Counted from the first letter of the stretch, positions 9,749-20,433 are shown. The stretch: DNA of 64,000 bases from Catonia carolina (GCA_035578175.1 JAQMRL010000021.1:5357538-5421537); one strand, 5' to 3'. The notes: generated by a model from the sequence alone, not told the origin. Numbers and translations: made by a program.

Positions 9749-10680
9749 ATCTGGTGTGAAACACTCACACGACTTTTTCTTGCCAATGCAAATAATTAAC
9801 AGTAAACCTAATATTAGTAATAAAACATAAGAAATAAACAAAAAACTAACCTCAAAAACATTACCTTATTTTAATCATGAGTAAAAGACACAAAATGAAA
9901 ATCTAACTCGGTTTGGCTTAGAAATACGGAAAATCACTCTTTCTCTCTAAACTAGGCTCTGTAGAGAAAAATGCTTTAAATAAAAGTTTTAGATCTTTTT
10001 ATTTCCTATAAAATTTATTATATACACATTTGTCATAAAATGCATACTAAGGCCGAAATGTTAAAAAAATCGATTTTTCTCACGTTTTCGTGAGAAAAAA
10101 ACAGAAAATCGCTAATTAATGCTAAACTAAGCGTTATACAAAACAATGTTTGAAATAAAAGTTGTAGAATTTTTAATTCTCTACAATTTTTATTATATAA
10201 ATTTTTGCGTTAAATTGCATATTAAAGCCGTAATCTTAAAAAAAACTATGTTTTTACGTAAAAACAGCCTCACCGAGAATTTCAGCAAAAATGGCACCTA
10301 TCTTACTTGTAGAGAATAAAAAACTGAGTAAACCAGGTGATTTTTAAAAAAAACGTAGGACCAGTTTTTGAGAAAATCGCAAAAAAGTGAAAAATTACAC
10401 GAATAAACTACTACTTTCGGTTGACCGATTTTGATGAAAATGTTCGGGTCGGGTCCGGTAGTGGTATGTAACTAAAGTTTCAAGTTTCAAGTTCGTACGA
10501 TGTTCCGTTCTTGAGATATTCATGTATCGCTAAAACATGTTTGTTGGGTTCTTGGGGTCTGAAAATGTGTATATTTTATTTTATGTGTATATTTTTATGG
10601 GTGAAGAGTGTATTTGTTAAAATCGACATGAAAACAATACTTTCCTTCCCTATATATTCATAGAGGCAAGAGAAAGTAAA
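9749..10680 (-). mobile_element. HINE-like element H6, full length without microsatellite
   Basis: On the reverse strand both termini are intact: 3' hairpin at 9755-9771, subterminal repeat near 9774, start at 10680. The usual GT tract is missing; GATATTCATGTATCGC joins the flanking blocks at about 10512-10530. It seems to be the inverted paralogue of H37. Confidence 0.93.
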
Positions 10681-11122
10681 AAGGGAGTCGCAGTGTCTAA
10701 AACGTTGAGAATCACTGCTCTAAATGACTTAAATGTTGTGTTGTTTTGGTCATCAGCCTGTAGGCTGGTTTGAACCTGTAGAGGTTTTACTAAGTAAAAC
10801 GAGGAGTGAGGTGGTTTACCATTGCCACAACTCACTGAAAGGAAAAGTAAACTTATCAGCATGCCAGGTCCTCTGAAAATCATAAATTTTTCACTCTGCA
10901 AATGACACTTTCACTTCATTCACCACAGGGTCTGGCTGTATAATGAAATCCATTACTTTCAGAGAGGAGATAACTCTGATTAGTGTCTTTTACACCTCTA
11001 CCTTTTCTGTTGTTAAATGATTCAGTCATTTAATTGGCTGACCATGTGATAAGAAACAGAACTATTTATTTTAGCCCTGCTTAGATATTACTTAGAGATA
11101 TTCTTAGATATTAGAGGATATA
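10681..11122 (-). repeat. Inverted paralogue of the 51.6-52.2 kb block
   Basis: Reverse-strand flank (GGGAGTCGCAGTGTCTAAAA..., CTCTAAATGACTTA), SINE-D4 and the TTAGATATTACTTAGAGATA minisatellite match 51620-52216 on the forward strand in the same order. SINE-D is inserted at the same place in both. This is a segmental duplication, not independent insertions. Confidence 0.75.
10737..11085 (-). mobile_element. SINE-D copy D4, 5'-truncated
   Basis: The tail side starts GTTGTGTTGTTTTGGTCATC and the copy ends at TTTATTTTAGCCCTG, lacking the first about 50 bp of the family. D12 is truncated at the same point with the same flanks, so the two descend from one insertion. Confidence 0.88.
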
Positions 11123-11394
11123 CAGTATAATACCGATTATCCGTGGTAATTGGGGGGATAACTATACCGGATAACCGGAAAACACGGATAATACAACCCA
11201 ATTCGGTCGAGGCCACTTACGTCATAAACAAAACCACCAGTTACGCGTATGTTTTATTCTACTGATTAATACATGCTAATAGCCTACTATCGGATATCGG
11301 AAATAAATAAACAAATTGTATTGAAATAAAAATATTTACTACATAAATTTATATAAGTCTTACCTTAAACTACGTACCAAAAAAAATTATAAAA

Positions 11395-11560
11395 AATCTG
11401 TTATTTTACTTTGTTTCATTTTATGCCGCAATATTTTTTCTTTTATTTTTCTTATATAACCATGAATATGTAAAATGTCCACGTAATCTGTGTCATCCTG
11501 ATTTTCCATTAAAGTTAGTAATGTTTCGGCACCGGTTAAAGCTTCTTTGCAACTTATTTT
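11395..11560 (-). pseudogene. pogo/Tigger transposase C-terminal remnant
   Basis: Read from about 11545 downwards, the reverse strand gives EALTGAETLLTLMENQDD and, further on, YVDILHIHGYIRKIKEKIL. This is the acidic, Leu-rich tail that follows the DDE domain in Tigger/jerky-type transposases. The catalytic domain and the DNA-binding domains are absent. The pogo-type termini around it support the reading. Confidence 0.65.
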
Positions 11561-11563
11561 AGG

Positions 11564-11719
11564 AGCTGGTAACGTGCTCGCCTCTCATCACGCGGTCATG
11601 GGTTCGAATCCCACTCGGGGATGGCATTTTGTCATACGTTACAAAAAATTCATTTCATCCTTCACCGTCTGCATAAGCAGCAATTAGCAAAACAGTCGGA
11701 CGTTAAACAAAAAAAAAAA
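11564..11719 (+). mobile_element. SINE-B copy B2
   Basis: It starts within the tRNA-like head (GCTGGTAACGTGCTCGCCTC), with box B GGTTCGAATCC at 11601-11611, the family tail and poly-A at 11709-11719. The first about 20 bp of the family are missing. It is nested in the pogo-like element. Confidence 0.88.
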
Positions 11720-11889
11720 TTTCTAGTAATCGCACTGTTAATCCAAACCCCGGTTAAACGATCGACAGAAAATCGATACTCTACTGTATCCCTGTTTGCG
11801 CGTAATTCAAAAAGTTTTGTTATTTTTTGAACAGACCTCGTATTTGTTTGTGTATAGTTAAACAATTTGGGATTGAAAGGGTTAAAATT

Positions 11890-13034
11890 ATGGGAATGAA
11901 AAAAACTTAATAGAAACGGGTAATGAAAAACTCCATATAGCCTTCATTGATTTGAAGAAGGCTTATGACAATGTACCAATAAACAGATTATGGGAAGCCA
12001 TGGAGAGAAGTGGAATAAACAATACATACATCAACGCAGTAAAAAAGATGTATGAAGATAATATGAGTTGCGTGAAAAGTCGAGAAGGAGTGTCAAGCTT
12101 GTTTCTTGTCAACAAAGGTTTGAGACAGGGGTGTTGTATATCTCCTACCCTGTTTAATAAGATATACATGAATGCGGCACTGGAAAAATGGTGTAGAAAA
12201 TGTAGGAATATGGGAGTCCAGTTGGGAAGAGACTACATTCATACACTTTTGTTTGCTGACGACCAGTTTGTTCTAGCTGAGGATGAAGAAGATTTAGAAT
12301 ACATGTTGCGAAAATTAATAGAGGAGTATGATAAATGGGGGCTAGAGGTGAACACGGAAAAGACGCAGTACTTGGTTATTGGAAGAGATGGAAGAGACCT
12401 TAATGTAAACGGAAACATCATTAAGAATGTTGAAGAGTATAAATATTTAGGAGTGACGTTTACAAAAAATGGAAGGGACGAAAAAGACATAGCTAATAAA
12501 ATTGTGAAAGGAAAGGCATTAACTGGTCAACTGAACTCAATTCTGTGGAGTCTCGACATAAGAAAAGACATAAAGAAACGAATATTTTCAGTAATAGTGG
12601 AAGGTACGGTGACATATGGGGCAGAAGTGTGGACCATTACGCAAAACATGAAAAATAGAATCAGTACAGTGGAGAACAGATACTGGAGAAGATGTTGCAG
12701 ATTGACGTTACGAGATAGGGTAACGAATATAAAGAGTAAGAGAGATAATGGGCATTGAAGACTCAATAATAGACCGTATTGAGAGAAAACAACTTCACTG
12801 GCATGGTCACATGCGAAGAATGAGCAACGTACGAATCCCACTGAAGGCATGGAACTGGAGACCGCAGCGAAATAGAAAAAGAGGAAGACCGAGAGGGAGA
12901 TGCATGGAAGGTATTGACAGAGCCATGGGGAGAAGAAACATGGAGGAGGAGTCATGGCAAGACAGGCAAAAATGGCGTTTTGACTGCGACAAACGACCCA
13001 TAGTGTTGTAAATAGTCGCCACTATATATATATA
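11890..13034 (+). mobile_element. LINE L2, 5'-truncated
   Basis: It covers the reverse transcriptase palm to the ORF end and a (TA)n tail at 13022-13036. It is nearly identical to L6 over about 1.08 kb. The 5' boundary is uncertain because L2 and L6 differ upstream of ACTCCATATAGCC. I found no target duplication. Confidence 0.8.
11952..13011 (+). pseudogene. LINE reverse transcriptase (palm to C-terminus), frameshifted
   Basis: The first 268 codons hold reverse transcriptase motifs in order: KKAYDNVP (first catalytic Asp region), GLRQGCCISPTLF, then FADD with both catalytic Asp (12252-12263), and YKYLGVTFT. An extra A near 12731 relative to L6 shifts the frame; the rest continues at 12748-13011 with QLHWHGHMRRM and RKRGRPRGR, the basic C-terminal tail common in arthropod LINEs. 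A 3 bp deletion near 12846 also distinguishes it from L6. Endonuclease and fingers are missing. The annotated Met is just an internal residue. Clade not assigned. Confidence 0.85.
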
Positions 13035-13392
13035 TATAAACGTAAATGACTAGCAAATTAAGGTGGCACTGATAATAAAATGATATCGTTACGGGCATCG
13101 CCCTACATCCTCCTTGGATAGGTGGGGTAGGTGGGAAAACGGTGACTAAATATTAGTAGTTGCAAGGTCGTTGTCTTCACTGTTTAACAGAAGAAAGGGT
13201 AGTTGGTTTGGAAGGGGGAGAAAGTGTTTACAGTTTGATCCAGAGCAACGCTGAAATGCGTCCAGTCTCTCGGTGGTGCGTGTAGAAACCACAACGTGTC
13301 AATCATATCACGTGTTCTATTTTGTTCTAGTGGTACCTCGATCATCAAGTTAAAATATACAACAGGTAGGCCTAACTCAAATTTATATTCCA
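13035..13392. other. Unassigned sequence between L2 and H7
   Basis: About 360 bp of higher GC than its surroundings, with no recognised repeat and no long frame that is not a shadow. It could be unique host sequence or the remainder of the L2 target. Confidence 0.4.
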
Positions 13393-13544
13393 TTTTTACT
13401 TTCTCTTGCCAATATGAATATATAGGAAGGAAAGTATTGTTTTCATGTCGATTTTTCGAAATCGAGTTTTCACCGGATCTATACGTTTTCAGACCCCCTG
13501 AACCCAAAAAACATGTTTTTAGCGATTGGTCTGTGTGTGTGCGT
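13393..13544 (+). mobile_element. HINE-like element H7, 5' end only
   Basis: The first about 150 bp, from the T-run to a short GT tract, is present, then it breaks into CAGCTTCCTCCGTCAGC. All core and 3' sequence is absent. Confidence 0.85.
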
Positions 13545-13584
13545 CAGCTTCCTCCGTCAGCAATTCTTTCGTCAGCTGTTTCCC

Positions 13585-13693
13585 ATTTTTAAATTTAAAA
13601 ATAAAATGTTGTGAATATAAATACGAAAATGCTGTCAAAATTTCATGAAATCCGTTTAGTAGTTTTGGAAATTACCCTGCACAGAAAATAACA
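13585..13693 (+). repeat. Repeat shared with 16172-16285
   Basis: The ATAAATACGAAAATG, AATTTCATGAAATCCG and ATAACACGCTTTT blocks recur at 16172-16285. The wording resembles the 3' untranslated tails of RTE-like LINEs, but no coding part is attached. Confidence 0.5.
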
Positions 13694-13696
13694 CGC

Positions 13697-15063
13697 TTTT
13701 TACTTTCTCTTGCCTATATGAACATATAGGAAGGAAAGTATTGTTTTCATGTCGATTTTAACAAATACACTCTTCACCGGATCTACACGTTTTTAGACCC
13801 CCTCAACCCACACAAACATGTTTTTAGCGATTGGTCTGTGTGTGTGCGTCTGTGAGTGTGTGTGTGAACAGAATATCTCAAGAACGAAACATTGTACAAA
13901 CTTTAAAATTGAAACGTAAGTTACATACCACTACCGGACCCGACACGAACATTTTTATCAAAATCGGTCAACCGGAAGTAGAAGTTTATTCGTGTCATTT
14001 TTCACTTTTTTCCGATTTTCTCAAAAACAGGTCCTACGATATTTTTCAAAATCGCCTCATTTACTAAATTTTTTATTGTTTACAAGATAGGGTAGGTGTC
14101 ATGTTTGCTGAAATTCTGGGTGAGGCTGTTTTCACGTAAAACAATTGTTTTTTTAAGATTGCGGCTTTAATATGCATTTTAGCGCAAAAATTTATAGTAT
14201 TATTAAAGTTGAAGACCATTTAAAAAAATCTACAACTTTTATTTCAAACTTTTTTTTGTATAACGCTTAGTTTAGCGGTAATTAGCGATTTTCTGTTTTT
14301 TTTATTACGAAAACGTGTGTAAAATCCATTTTTTTAAGATTTCGGCCTTAGTATGTACTTTACGACAAAAAGGTATATAATCATATTTGTGTTGTTTAGG
14401 TCATCAGCCGAAAGGCTGGTTTGAATCTGTAGAGGTTTTACTAAGTAAAACGAGGAGTGAGGTGGTTTACAAGTGCCTTCCTCACCGAGTGGAAAAGTAC
14501 ACTTATCAGCATGCCGGGCCCTCTGAAAAGCACATATTTTCCACTTTGCAAATGACACCTTCACTTCATTCACCACAGGGTCTGGCTGTATAATGAAATT
14601 CATTACTTTCAGAGGAGATAACTCTGATTAGTATCTTTTACACCTCTACCTCTTCTGTTCTTAAATGATTCAGTCGTTTAATTGGCTGACCATGTGTTAA
14701 GAAACAGAACTATTTATTTTAGCCCTGCAACGAACAGATTGAGTGTACAAAATTTGACACTCCACCTGTCTGTTATGGGCAGATAATCATATTTAGAAGA
14801 AATTAAAAGCTCTACATCTTTCATTTAGAGCATTTCTCTACAGTTTCTAGTTTAGAGTGAAAGAGCGATTTTCCGTATTTTTAAGCCAAACTGAGGTTGA
14901 ATATAATTTTGAGTTTTTCACTCATGATTAAAATAAGGTTTTGTTGTTTGAGGTTATTTATTTGTTTATATCTAATGTTTTATTACTAATGTTAGGTTAT
15001 ATAGTTTAAATTATTTGCATTGGCAAGAGAAAGTTGTGTGAGTGTTTCACACCAGATTTTTTT
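13697..15063 (+). mobile_element. HINE-like element H8, full length, carrying SINE-D5
   Basis: Both termini are present: start 13701, 3' hairpin and CCAGATTTTTTT at 15038-15063. The GT tract is short and impure. SINE-D5 splits the core at 14389-14782 with a clear target duplication. Without it the element is about 970 bp. Confidence 0.93.
14389..14782 (-). mobile_element. SINE-D copy D5, full length, 394 bp
   Basis: The 12 bp duplication ATAATCATATTT at 14377-14388 and 14783-14794 lies inside H8. This copy gives clean family limits: the (AAC)n tail on the left (reverse strand) and CTGTCTGTTATGGGCAG at the far end. Confidence 0.93.
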
Positions 15064-15122
15064 AAATAAATATGTAAGAGAAATTGTCTATCTGTTAGAT
15101 CACGTATGGTCCAACGCGCGTA

Positions 15123-15123
<1 letters not shown>

Positions 15124-15186
<63 letters not shown>
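15124..15186 (+). repeat. (CA)n microsatellite outside a HINE copy
   Basis: About 31 CA units lie between H8 and H9. It is one of the few long CA/GT tracts not at the fixed position of a HINE copy; the flank ACGCGCGTACTC is not HINE sequence. Confidence 0.95.
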
Positions 15187-15190
<4 letters not shown>

Positions 15191-15230
15191 TATTTCTGAA
15201 AATCTTCATTATGGCCTTTCGGGTTAACAT

Positions 15231-15370
15231 TTTTACTTTCTCTTGCCTATATGAATATATATAGGAAGGAAAGTATTGTTTTCATGTAGATTTTAAGAAA
15301 TCGAGTTTTCACCGGATCTATAGGTTTTCGGATCCCCTGAACCCAAAAAACATGTTTTTAGCGATTGGTC

Positions 15371-15402
<32 letters not shown>

Positions 15403-16168
15403 CAAAATATCTTAAGAACGGAACATTGTACGAACTTGAAACTTGAAACTTAAGTTACATACCCTTACCGGACCCGACACGAACATTTTCATCAAAATCG
15501 GTCAACCGGAAGTAGTAGTTTATTTGTGTCATTTTTCACTCTTTTGCGATTTTCTCAAAAACTGGTCCTACGATTTTTTTAAAAATCGCCTGGTTTACTC
15601 AACTTTTTATTCTCTACAAGATACGGTAGGCGCCATGTTTGCTGAAATTCTGGGTGAGGGTGTTTTTACGTAAAGAAAAGTGTTTTTTTAAGATTACGGC
15701 TTAAATATGTATTATAGCGCAAAACTTTATATAACAAAAATGTAGAGAATTAAAAAACCTATAACTTTTATTTCAAACATATTTTTGTATAACGCTTAGT
15801 TTAGCGGTAAATAGCGATTTTTTGTTTTTCTCACGAAAACGTGTGAAAAATGGATTTTTTAAAGATTTCGGCCTTAGGATGCATTTTATGACAAAAGCGT
15901 ATATAATAAAATTTATAGAAAATTAAAAGATCTACAACTTTTATAAAAAACATTTTTCTCTACAGAGAGTAATTTAGTGTGAAAGAGAAATTTTCCGTAT
16001 TTTTGAGCCGAACTGAGGTTGATTTTTATTTTGCGTCTTTCATATACTGATTAAAATTATGTTTTTTTATTGAGGTTAGTTTTTTGTTTATTACTAATGT
16101 TAGGTTATATTGTTAATTATTTGCATTGGCAAGAGAAAGTTGTGTGAGTGTTTCACACCAGATTTTTT
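15231..16168 (+). mobile_element. HINE-like element H9, full length
   Basis: Complete from ACTTTCTCTTGCC (15234) to the 3' hairpin (16140-16157) and T-run. A (GT)n of about 22 bp is followed by TATATATAC. It is a good reference copy at about 938 bp. Confidence 0.95.
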
Positions 16169-16171
16169 AAA

Positions 16172-16285
16172 ATTTAAAAACTAAAATACTGCTGTAAATA
16201 TAAATACGAAAATGGTGTAAAAATTTCATGAAATTCCGTTGGGAAGTTTGAGAAATTAACTTGCACAAAAGATAACACGCTTTTT
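16172..16285 (+). repeat. Repeat shared with 13585-13693
   Basis: Second copy of the short repeat with CGAAAATGGTGTAAAAATTTC and ending ATAACACGCTTTTTC. Both copies lie directly beside HINE ends. Confidence 0.5.
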
Positions 16286-16554
16286 CTTTATAATTACTAG
16301 TGTATAGAGATAAAAATATTTTAAAAATTATTTTAAATTATTCTTTACCTAGAAATGTTTAAGGTTATTATAAAAAAGATAAAAAATTAAACTTGCTAAA
16401 CGGCAGGGTCAGTAGTAACTAATAAAATTACACAATGTACGTTACAATTGGTATTTGTAAACAAGTTTTACTGGACTAGCAATTAGTAACAAAGAAAAAA
16501 ATTACAAACAGATAAAAACCTAACTAATTAGGATTACGCGTACCAAAAACCAAG
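16286..16554. other. Unassigned AT-rich sequence
   Basis: No repeat family or frame recognised. Confidence 0.4.
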
Positions 16555-17356
16555 AAAAAAATCTGGTGTGAAACACTCACACAACTTTCTCTTGCCAGTG
16601 CAAATAGCTAAACAATATAACCGAACATTAGTAATAAAACATTAGAAATAAACACAAAACTAACCTCAATAAACATAACCTAATTTTAATCATATATGAA
16701 AGACGCAAAATGAAAATCGACCTCAGTTTGGCTTAAAAATGCGGAAAATCACTCTTTCACGCTAAACTAGGCTCTGTAGAGAAAAATGATTTTAATAAAA
16801 GTTTTAGATCTTTTTATTTCCTAAAAAATTTATTACATACACTTTTGTCGTAAAATGCATTCTAAAACCGAAATCTTAAAAAAGTCGATTTTTCACATGT
16901 TTTCGTGAGAAAAACACAGAAAATTGCTAATTGCTGCTAAACTAAGCGTTATACAAAATAAACGTTTGAAACAAAAGTTGTAGCCCGTTAAACTCTCTAC
17001 AACTTTAATGATTACATTTTTGCGGTATAATACATATTAAAGCCGTAATCTTAAAAACACTATCTTTTTTACTTGAAAACAGCCCCACCCAGAATTTCAG
17101 CAAACATGACGCCTACCCTATCTTGTAGAAAATAAAAAATTGAGTAAACCAGGCGATTTAAAAAAAAATCGTAGGACCAGTTTTTGAGAAAATCGCAAAA
17201 AAGTGAAAAATTACACGAATAAACTACTACTTCCGGTTGACCGATTTTGATGAAAATGTTCGTGTCGGGTCCGGTAGTGGTATGTAACTTAAGTTTCAAG
17301 TTTCAAGTTCGTACGATATTCCGTTTTTTGTTATATTCTGTTCACACACACACGCG

Positions 17357-17411
<55 letters not shown>

Positions 17412-17573
17412 ACCAATCGCTAAAAACATGTAGTTGAGTGGGTGTGAGGGGGTCTGTTAGGTGTATATTCGGGTGAAGAGTGTATTTGTTAAAATGTATT
17501 TGTCAAATGTATTTTGACATGAAAACAATACTTTCCTTCCTATATATTCATATGGGCAAGAGAAAGTAAAAAA
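16555..17573 (-). mobile_element. HINE-like element H10, full length
   Basis: Reverse copy with 3' hairpin at 16565-16581 and start at about 17570. The (CA)n tract at 17340-17407 contains CG interruptions. It belongs to the CCCTCACACCC subtype. Confidence 0.95.
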
Positions 17574-17624
17574 ATTATTGAGGAAACAAAACTAAAACTT
17601 TAAAATGAAGACAGTCATCATATA

Positions 17625-18456
17625 CAGGGTGATTCACGAAGATATACAGATACTTTGGGAGCCCATTGTACATGTAAAAATAATGAAAAAAGTTTATATA
17701 AACATGGGTCCGGAAATGCTTCGTTACCGAGTTACGGCTAGCGAAAGATTTTACCTGGATTTCAGCTCACTAGGTGAAATGAGGTCTTCCTGAAATTCTG
17801 GTAAGGTATATTAAGGGGCGAATTTAATCGTTTCTTTTTGTTTTTGACCTGAGAAATTGAAAAAAACAGGTCCCAGAACTGTAAGTTAAATAGTTTTTGA
17901 GAAAACCAGTGTCAATAGCAAAAAAAGAGTGAAAAAACACATTTTTACATTTTAGTTTTTCCGGTTAATTTTACTTTGTACTGTTATGAATAAAAATTCA
18001 TTTAATCAAACATCTATTCGCTTTCTGTGTACTTAATTTACACCGGTTTGTTCAGAATAAAATTTTCTACATGTTTTATTCAAAAATTTTAACTGTTTCT
18101 AAGTGAAATAACAAAGTTATTCTTGCCCAAAGATGAAAAAATGTGTTTTTCACTCCATTTTTTGCATTTGACACTGGTTTTCTTAAAAATTATTTAACTT
18201 ACAGTTCGGGGACCTGTTTTATTCAATTTATCAGATCAAAAACCATAAAAAATGATTGAATTCGCCCCTTAATCTACCTTACAAGAATCCCAGGAAGACC
18301 TCATTTCACCTGGTGAGCTGAAATCCGGGCGAAACTTTCGCTAGCCGTAACTCGGAAACGAAGCATTTCCAGACACATGTTTATTAATTTTTTTTCATTA
18401 TTTTTACATGTACAATGAGCTCCTAAAGTTCCTGCATATCTTCGTGAATCACCCTG
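17625..18456. mobile_element. Palindromic MITE 1, 832 bp
   Basis: The ends CAGGGTGATTCACGAAG / CTTCGTGAATCACCCTG are flanked by TA (17623-17624, 18457-18458). The two halves are imperfect inverted repeats of nearly 400 bp (GGTATATTAAGGGGCGAA pairs with TTCGCCCCTTAATCTACC). A conserved box begins 76 bp from the left end. No credible coding frame; the 62-codon frame at 17605 is arm sequence. Confidence 0.88.
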
Positions 18457-18666
18457 TATATGAAACATTTTCAAACAATAACCTTAGGTAAACTGTTTAA
18501 CAAAACTAACATTATGTTCACATAGCTAAGTCAAGGTCAAGTGGATTTCATTATTCAATAAGCAGTGGTTTCCTTCTTTACAATTACACAATAATTATTA
18601 CCTAATTCCAAACTGTTACATGAAAAATTACTTCTCAGAATTTGTATATTGTATTTCTATATTAAT
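18457..18666. other. Unassigned sequence
   Basis: Short stretch between MITE 1 and H11; nothing recognised. Confidence 0.4.
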
Positions 18667-19036
18667 AAAATCTGTTGTGAAACACTCACACGACTTACTC
18701 TTGTCAATGGAAATAATAAACATTGGCTTTAACCTAATATTAGTAGTAAAACATTAGAAAAAAACACAAATAACTAACCTCTCCATAAACATAACCTAAT
18801 TTTAATCATGAGTGAATGATGCAAAATGAAAATTAACCTCAGTTTGGCTTAAAAATACGGAAAATCACTCTTTCAAGCTAAACTAGGCTCTGTAGAGAAA
18901 AATACTTTAAATAAAAGTTGTATATCTTTTAATTTCCTATAAATTTTATTATATACACTTTTGTCGTAAAATGCGTACTAAAGCCGAAATCTTAAAAAAA
19001 ATCGATTTTTACACGTTTTCGTGAGAAAAAAAACAG
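18667..19036 (-). mobile_element. HINE-like element H11, 3' third
   Basis: The 3' hairpin has a change (GTTGTGAAACACTCACAC). The copy stops after the CACGTTTTCGTG palindrome, so start and microsatellite are missing. Confidence 0.88.
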
Positions 19037-19074
19037 ACAGGCCTTGGTGAATTAGAGAATCAAACTTAGTTTTG

Positions 19075-19254
19075 TTTTTTAGTTTAACATCTGACGGTTC
19101 TGCAATTTCTGCTAATACAGACAGTGGATAATGAAAATCATGAAAAATGAGAGATGAAAAAATGGCAGACCTGACCCGGGAATCGAACGCGGGATCCCGG
19201 CGTAGAAGCCAGTTGCGCTAACTACTACAATAGGCCTACTCCAACGGGCCGGCC
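19075..19254 (-). mobile_element. SINE-C copy C1 with a SINE-B-type tail
   Basis: The tRNA-like head is at 19165-19254 (reverse strand, box B GGGTTCGATTCCCGG-like, here mutated to CGCGTTCGATTCCCGG). The tail at 19075-19130 (TTTAACATCTGACGGTTCTG, GCTAATACAGACAGT) is the tail of SINE-B. C3 has a different tail. Confidence 0.75.
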
Positions 19255-19320
19255 TAACAAAAGCCAGTTTTGCTAATGATTAATGATTTTAAACAGTTGT
19301 TTAGGTTTGTTATATCGATC

Positions 19321-19742
19321 TTCTTCTTCTTCTTCACTTCCAAGGATTAGGTTTCTTGAACCTGTTCCGGTACCCATCTGTTCCTCGGTCGTCCTATATC
19401 TCTTCTTCCTGTAGGTTTGTAGTTTCTGGCGGCTTTTGGTATTCTCTCGCCTGGCATGCGATTCAAATGGCTGCACCATCTGTTCCTGTTCTGCTTGATT
19501 CTGTCTAGCAACGGTAAAGCATGAATGCTTTACCGTTAATTTACCGAAATTAGAAAAACACTGAAGTGTTTTTCTAATTTCTTCATTTCGTAGCCTATCT
19601 CTTCGGCTGCATCCATATACACTTCGTAAGAATCTCATTTCTGCAGCCTGGATTTTGTTGTCTACCTTTTTTGTATGTATCCAGGACTCACTGCCATACA
19701 TCAAAGTAGGGACAGCAATTGTATCGTAAAACTTAAGTCTCG
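19321..19742 (-). mobile_element. LINE L3, 5'-truncated
   Basis: The 10 bp duplication TATATCGATC lies at 19311-19320 and 19743-19752. The 3' end is a GAAGAAGAAGAA run (TTCTTCTTCTTC at 19321-19333). It encodes the end of a reverse transcriptase: FYDTIAVPTLMYGSESW, then IQAAEMRFLRSVYGCSRRD. Two perfect palindromes disrupt the frame at 19510-19581. The next 40 codons are scrambled, and GTGTGSRNLILGSEEEEE at the end is the natural tail. Confidence 0.85.
19510..19581. repeat. Two adjacent perfect hairpins inside L3
   Basis: AACGGTAAAGCAT / ATGCTTTACCGTT (13 bp arms, 19510-19522 and 19525-19537) and GAAATTAGAAAAACACT / its complement (17 bp arms, 19546-19562 and 19565-19581). Both have a 2-nt GA loop. 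Neither is expected in LINE coding sequence. Confidence 0.95.
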
Positions 19743-19752
19743 TATATCGATC

Positions 19753-20433
19753 GATTTTCATGAACATTAATGAGAACAAAACGAAAGTGTTGTGCAGCAG
19801 CAAGAGTGGTTTAGAAGAGATGGGAAGTTTAAAAGTAGGCAACGAAAACATACAGGAAGTTGGGGAATTCTGCTATCTAGGGAGTAAAATAACAAAGGAT
19901 GGTAGAAGCACAAGTGATATCAAAAGTAAGATTGCTCAAGTTAGAAAAGCCATTGAAATGAAAAACAGCTTACTGACTACAAACATTGATTTACAGATTA
20001 GAAAAATTTCTTAAAACATTATGTTTGGAGTGTAGCATTTTACAGAAGTGAAACGTGGGTGATAGGGGCTGTAGAAAAGAAGAGGATAGAAGCTTTTGAA
20101 ATGTGGTGTTATAGGAAAATATTAAAGATTAAGTGGGTGGACAAAATAAGTAATTTAGAGGTTGTTAGGTGAGTGGATGAAAAAAGAAGTATATGGAAGC
20201 ATCTTACCAGAAGAAGGGATAGGCTAGTGGGGCATATCTTAAAACATCTATCAATAATGGAGGGTAATATTGAGGGAGTAAATTGTAGAGGGAGGCAAAG
20301 ATTAGAATATATAAAGCAAATTACAAAAGATGTAGGGTGTTACAGGTATGTAGATATGAAACGACTTGCACAAGATAGAACAGGTTGCAGAACTGCATCA
20401 AACCAGTCGAGAGATGATGAAAAAAAAATGAAA
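19753..20433 (+). pseudogene. LINE L4 reverse transcriptase C-terminal remnant
   Basis: The forward frame at 19760-20014 gives ENKTKVLCSS and FCYLGSKITKDGRS, the segment after the reverse transcriptase active site. Beyond a frame break at about 20015, SETWVIGAVEKKRIEAFEMW and then RRDRLVGHILKH continue the family C-terminus to about 20430. It is 5'-truncated and lies head-to-head with L3. Direct repeats containing SINE-C copies flank the pair (19146-19320 and 20434-20595). It is from a different LINE family from L3. Confidence 0.8.

Larger units (their letters stand above)
11123..11786. mobile_element. pogo/Tigger-like element, deleted
   Basis: The left end CAGTATAATACCGATTATCC and the right end (reverse complement CAGTAGAGTATCGATTTTCT) are flanked by TA (11121-11122, 11787-11788). 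The ends are imperfect but of pogo type (CAGTA...). A coding remnant is on the reverse strand and a SINE-B is nested inside. Confidence 0.7.

Noticed and set aside
12239..12955. Reverse-strand frames over LINE L2 (and the matching ones over L6)
   Set aside because: They are shadows of the reverse transcriptase frame, which has motif support.
15443..15673. Recurring 70-80 codon frame containing GPDTNIFIKIGQPEVVV on both strands at many places
   Set aside because: It is the HINE core read in one frame. Copies break it freely by indels and stops, the repeat is conserved as DNA on both sides of the frame, and no start is shared.
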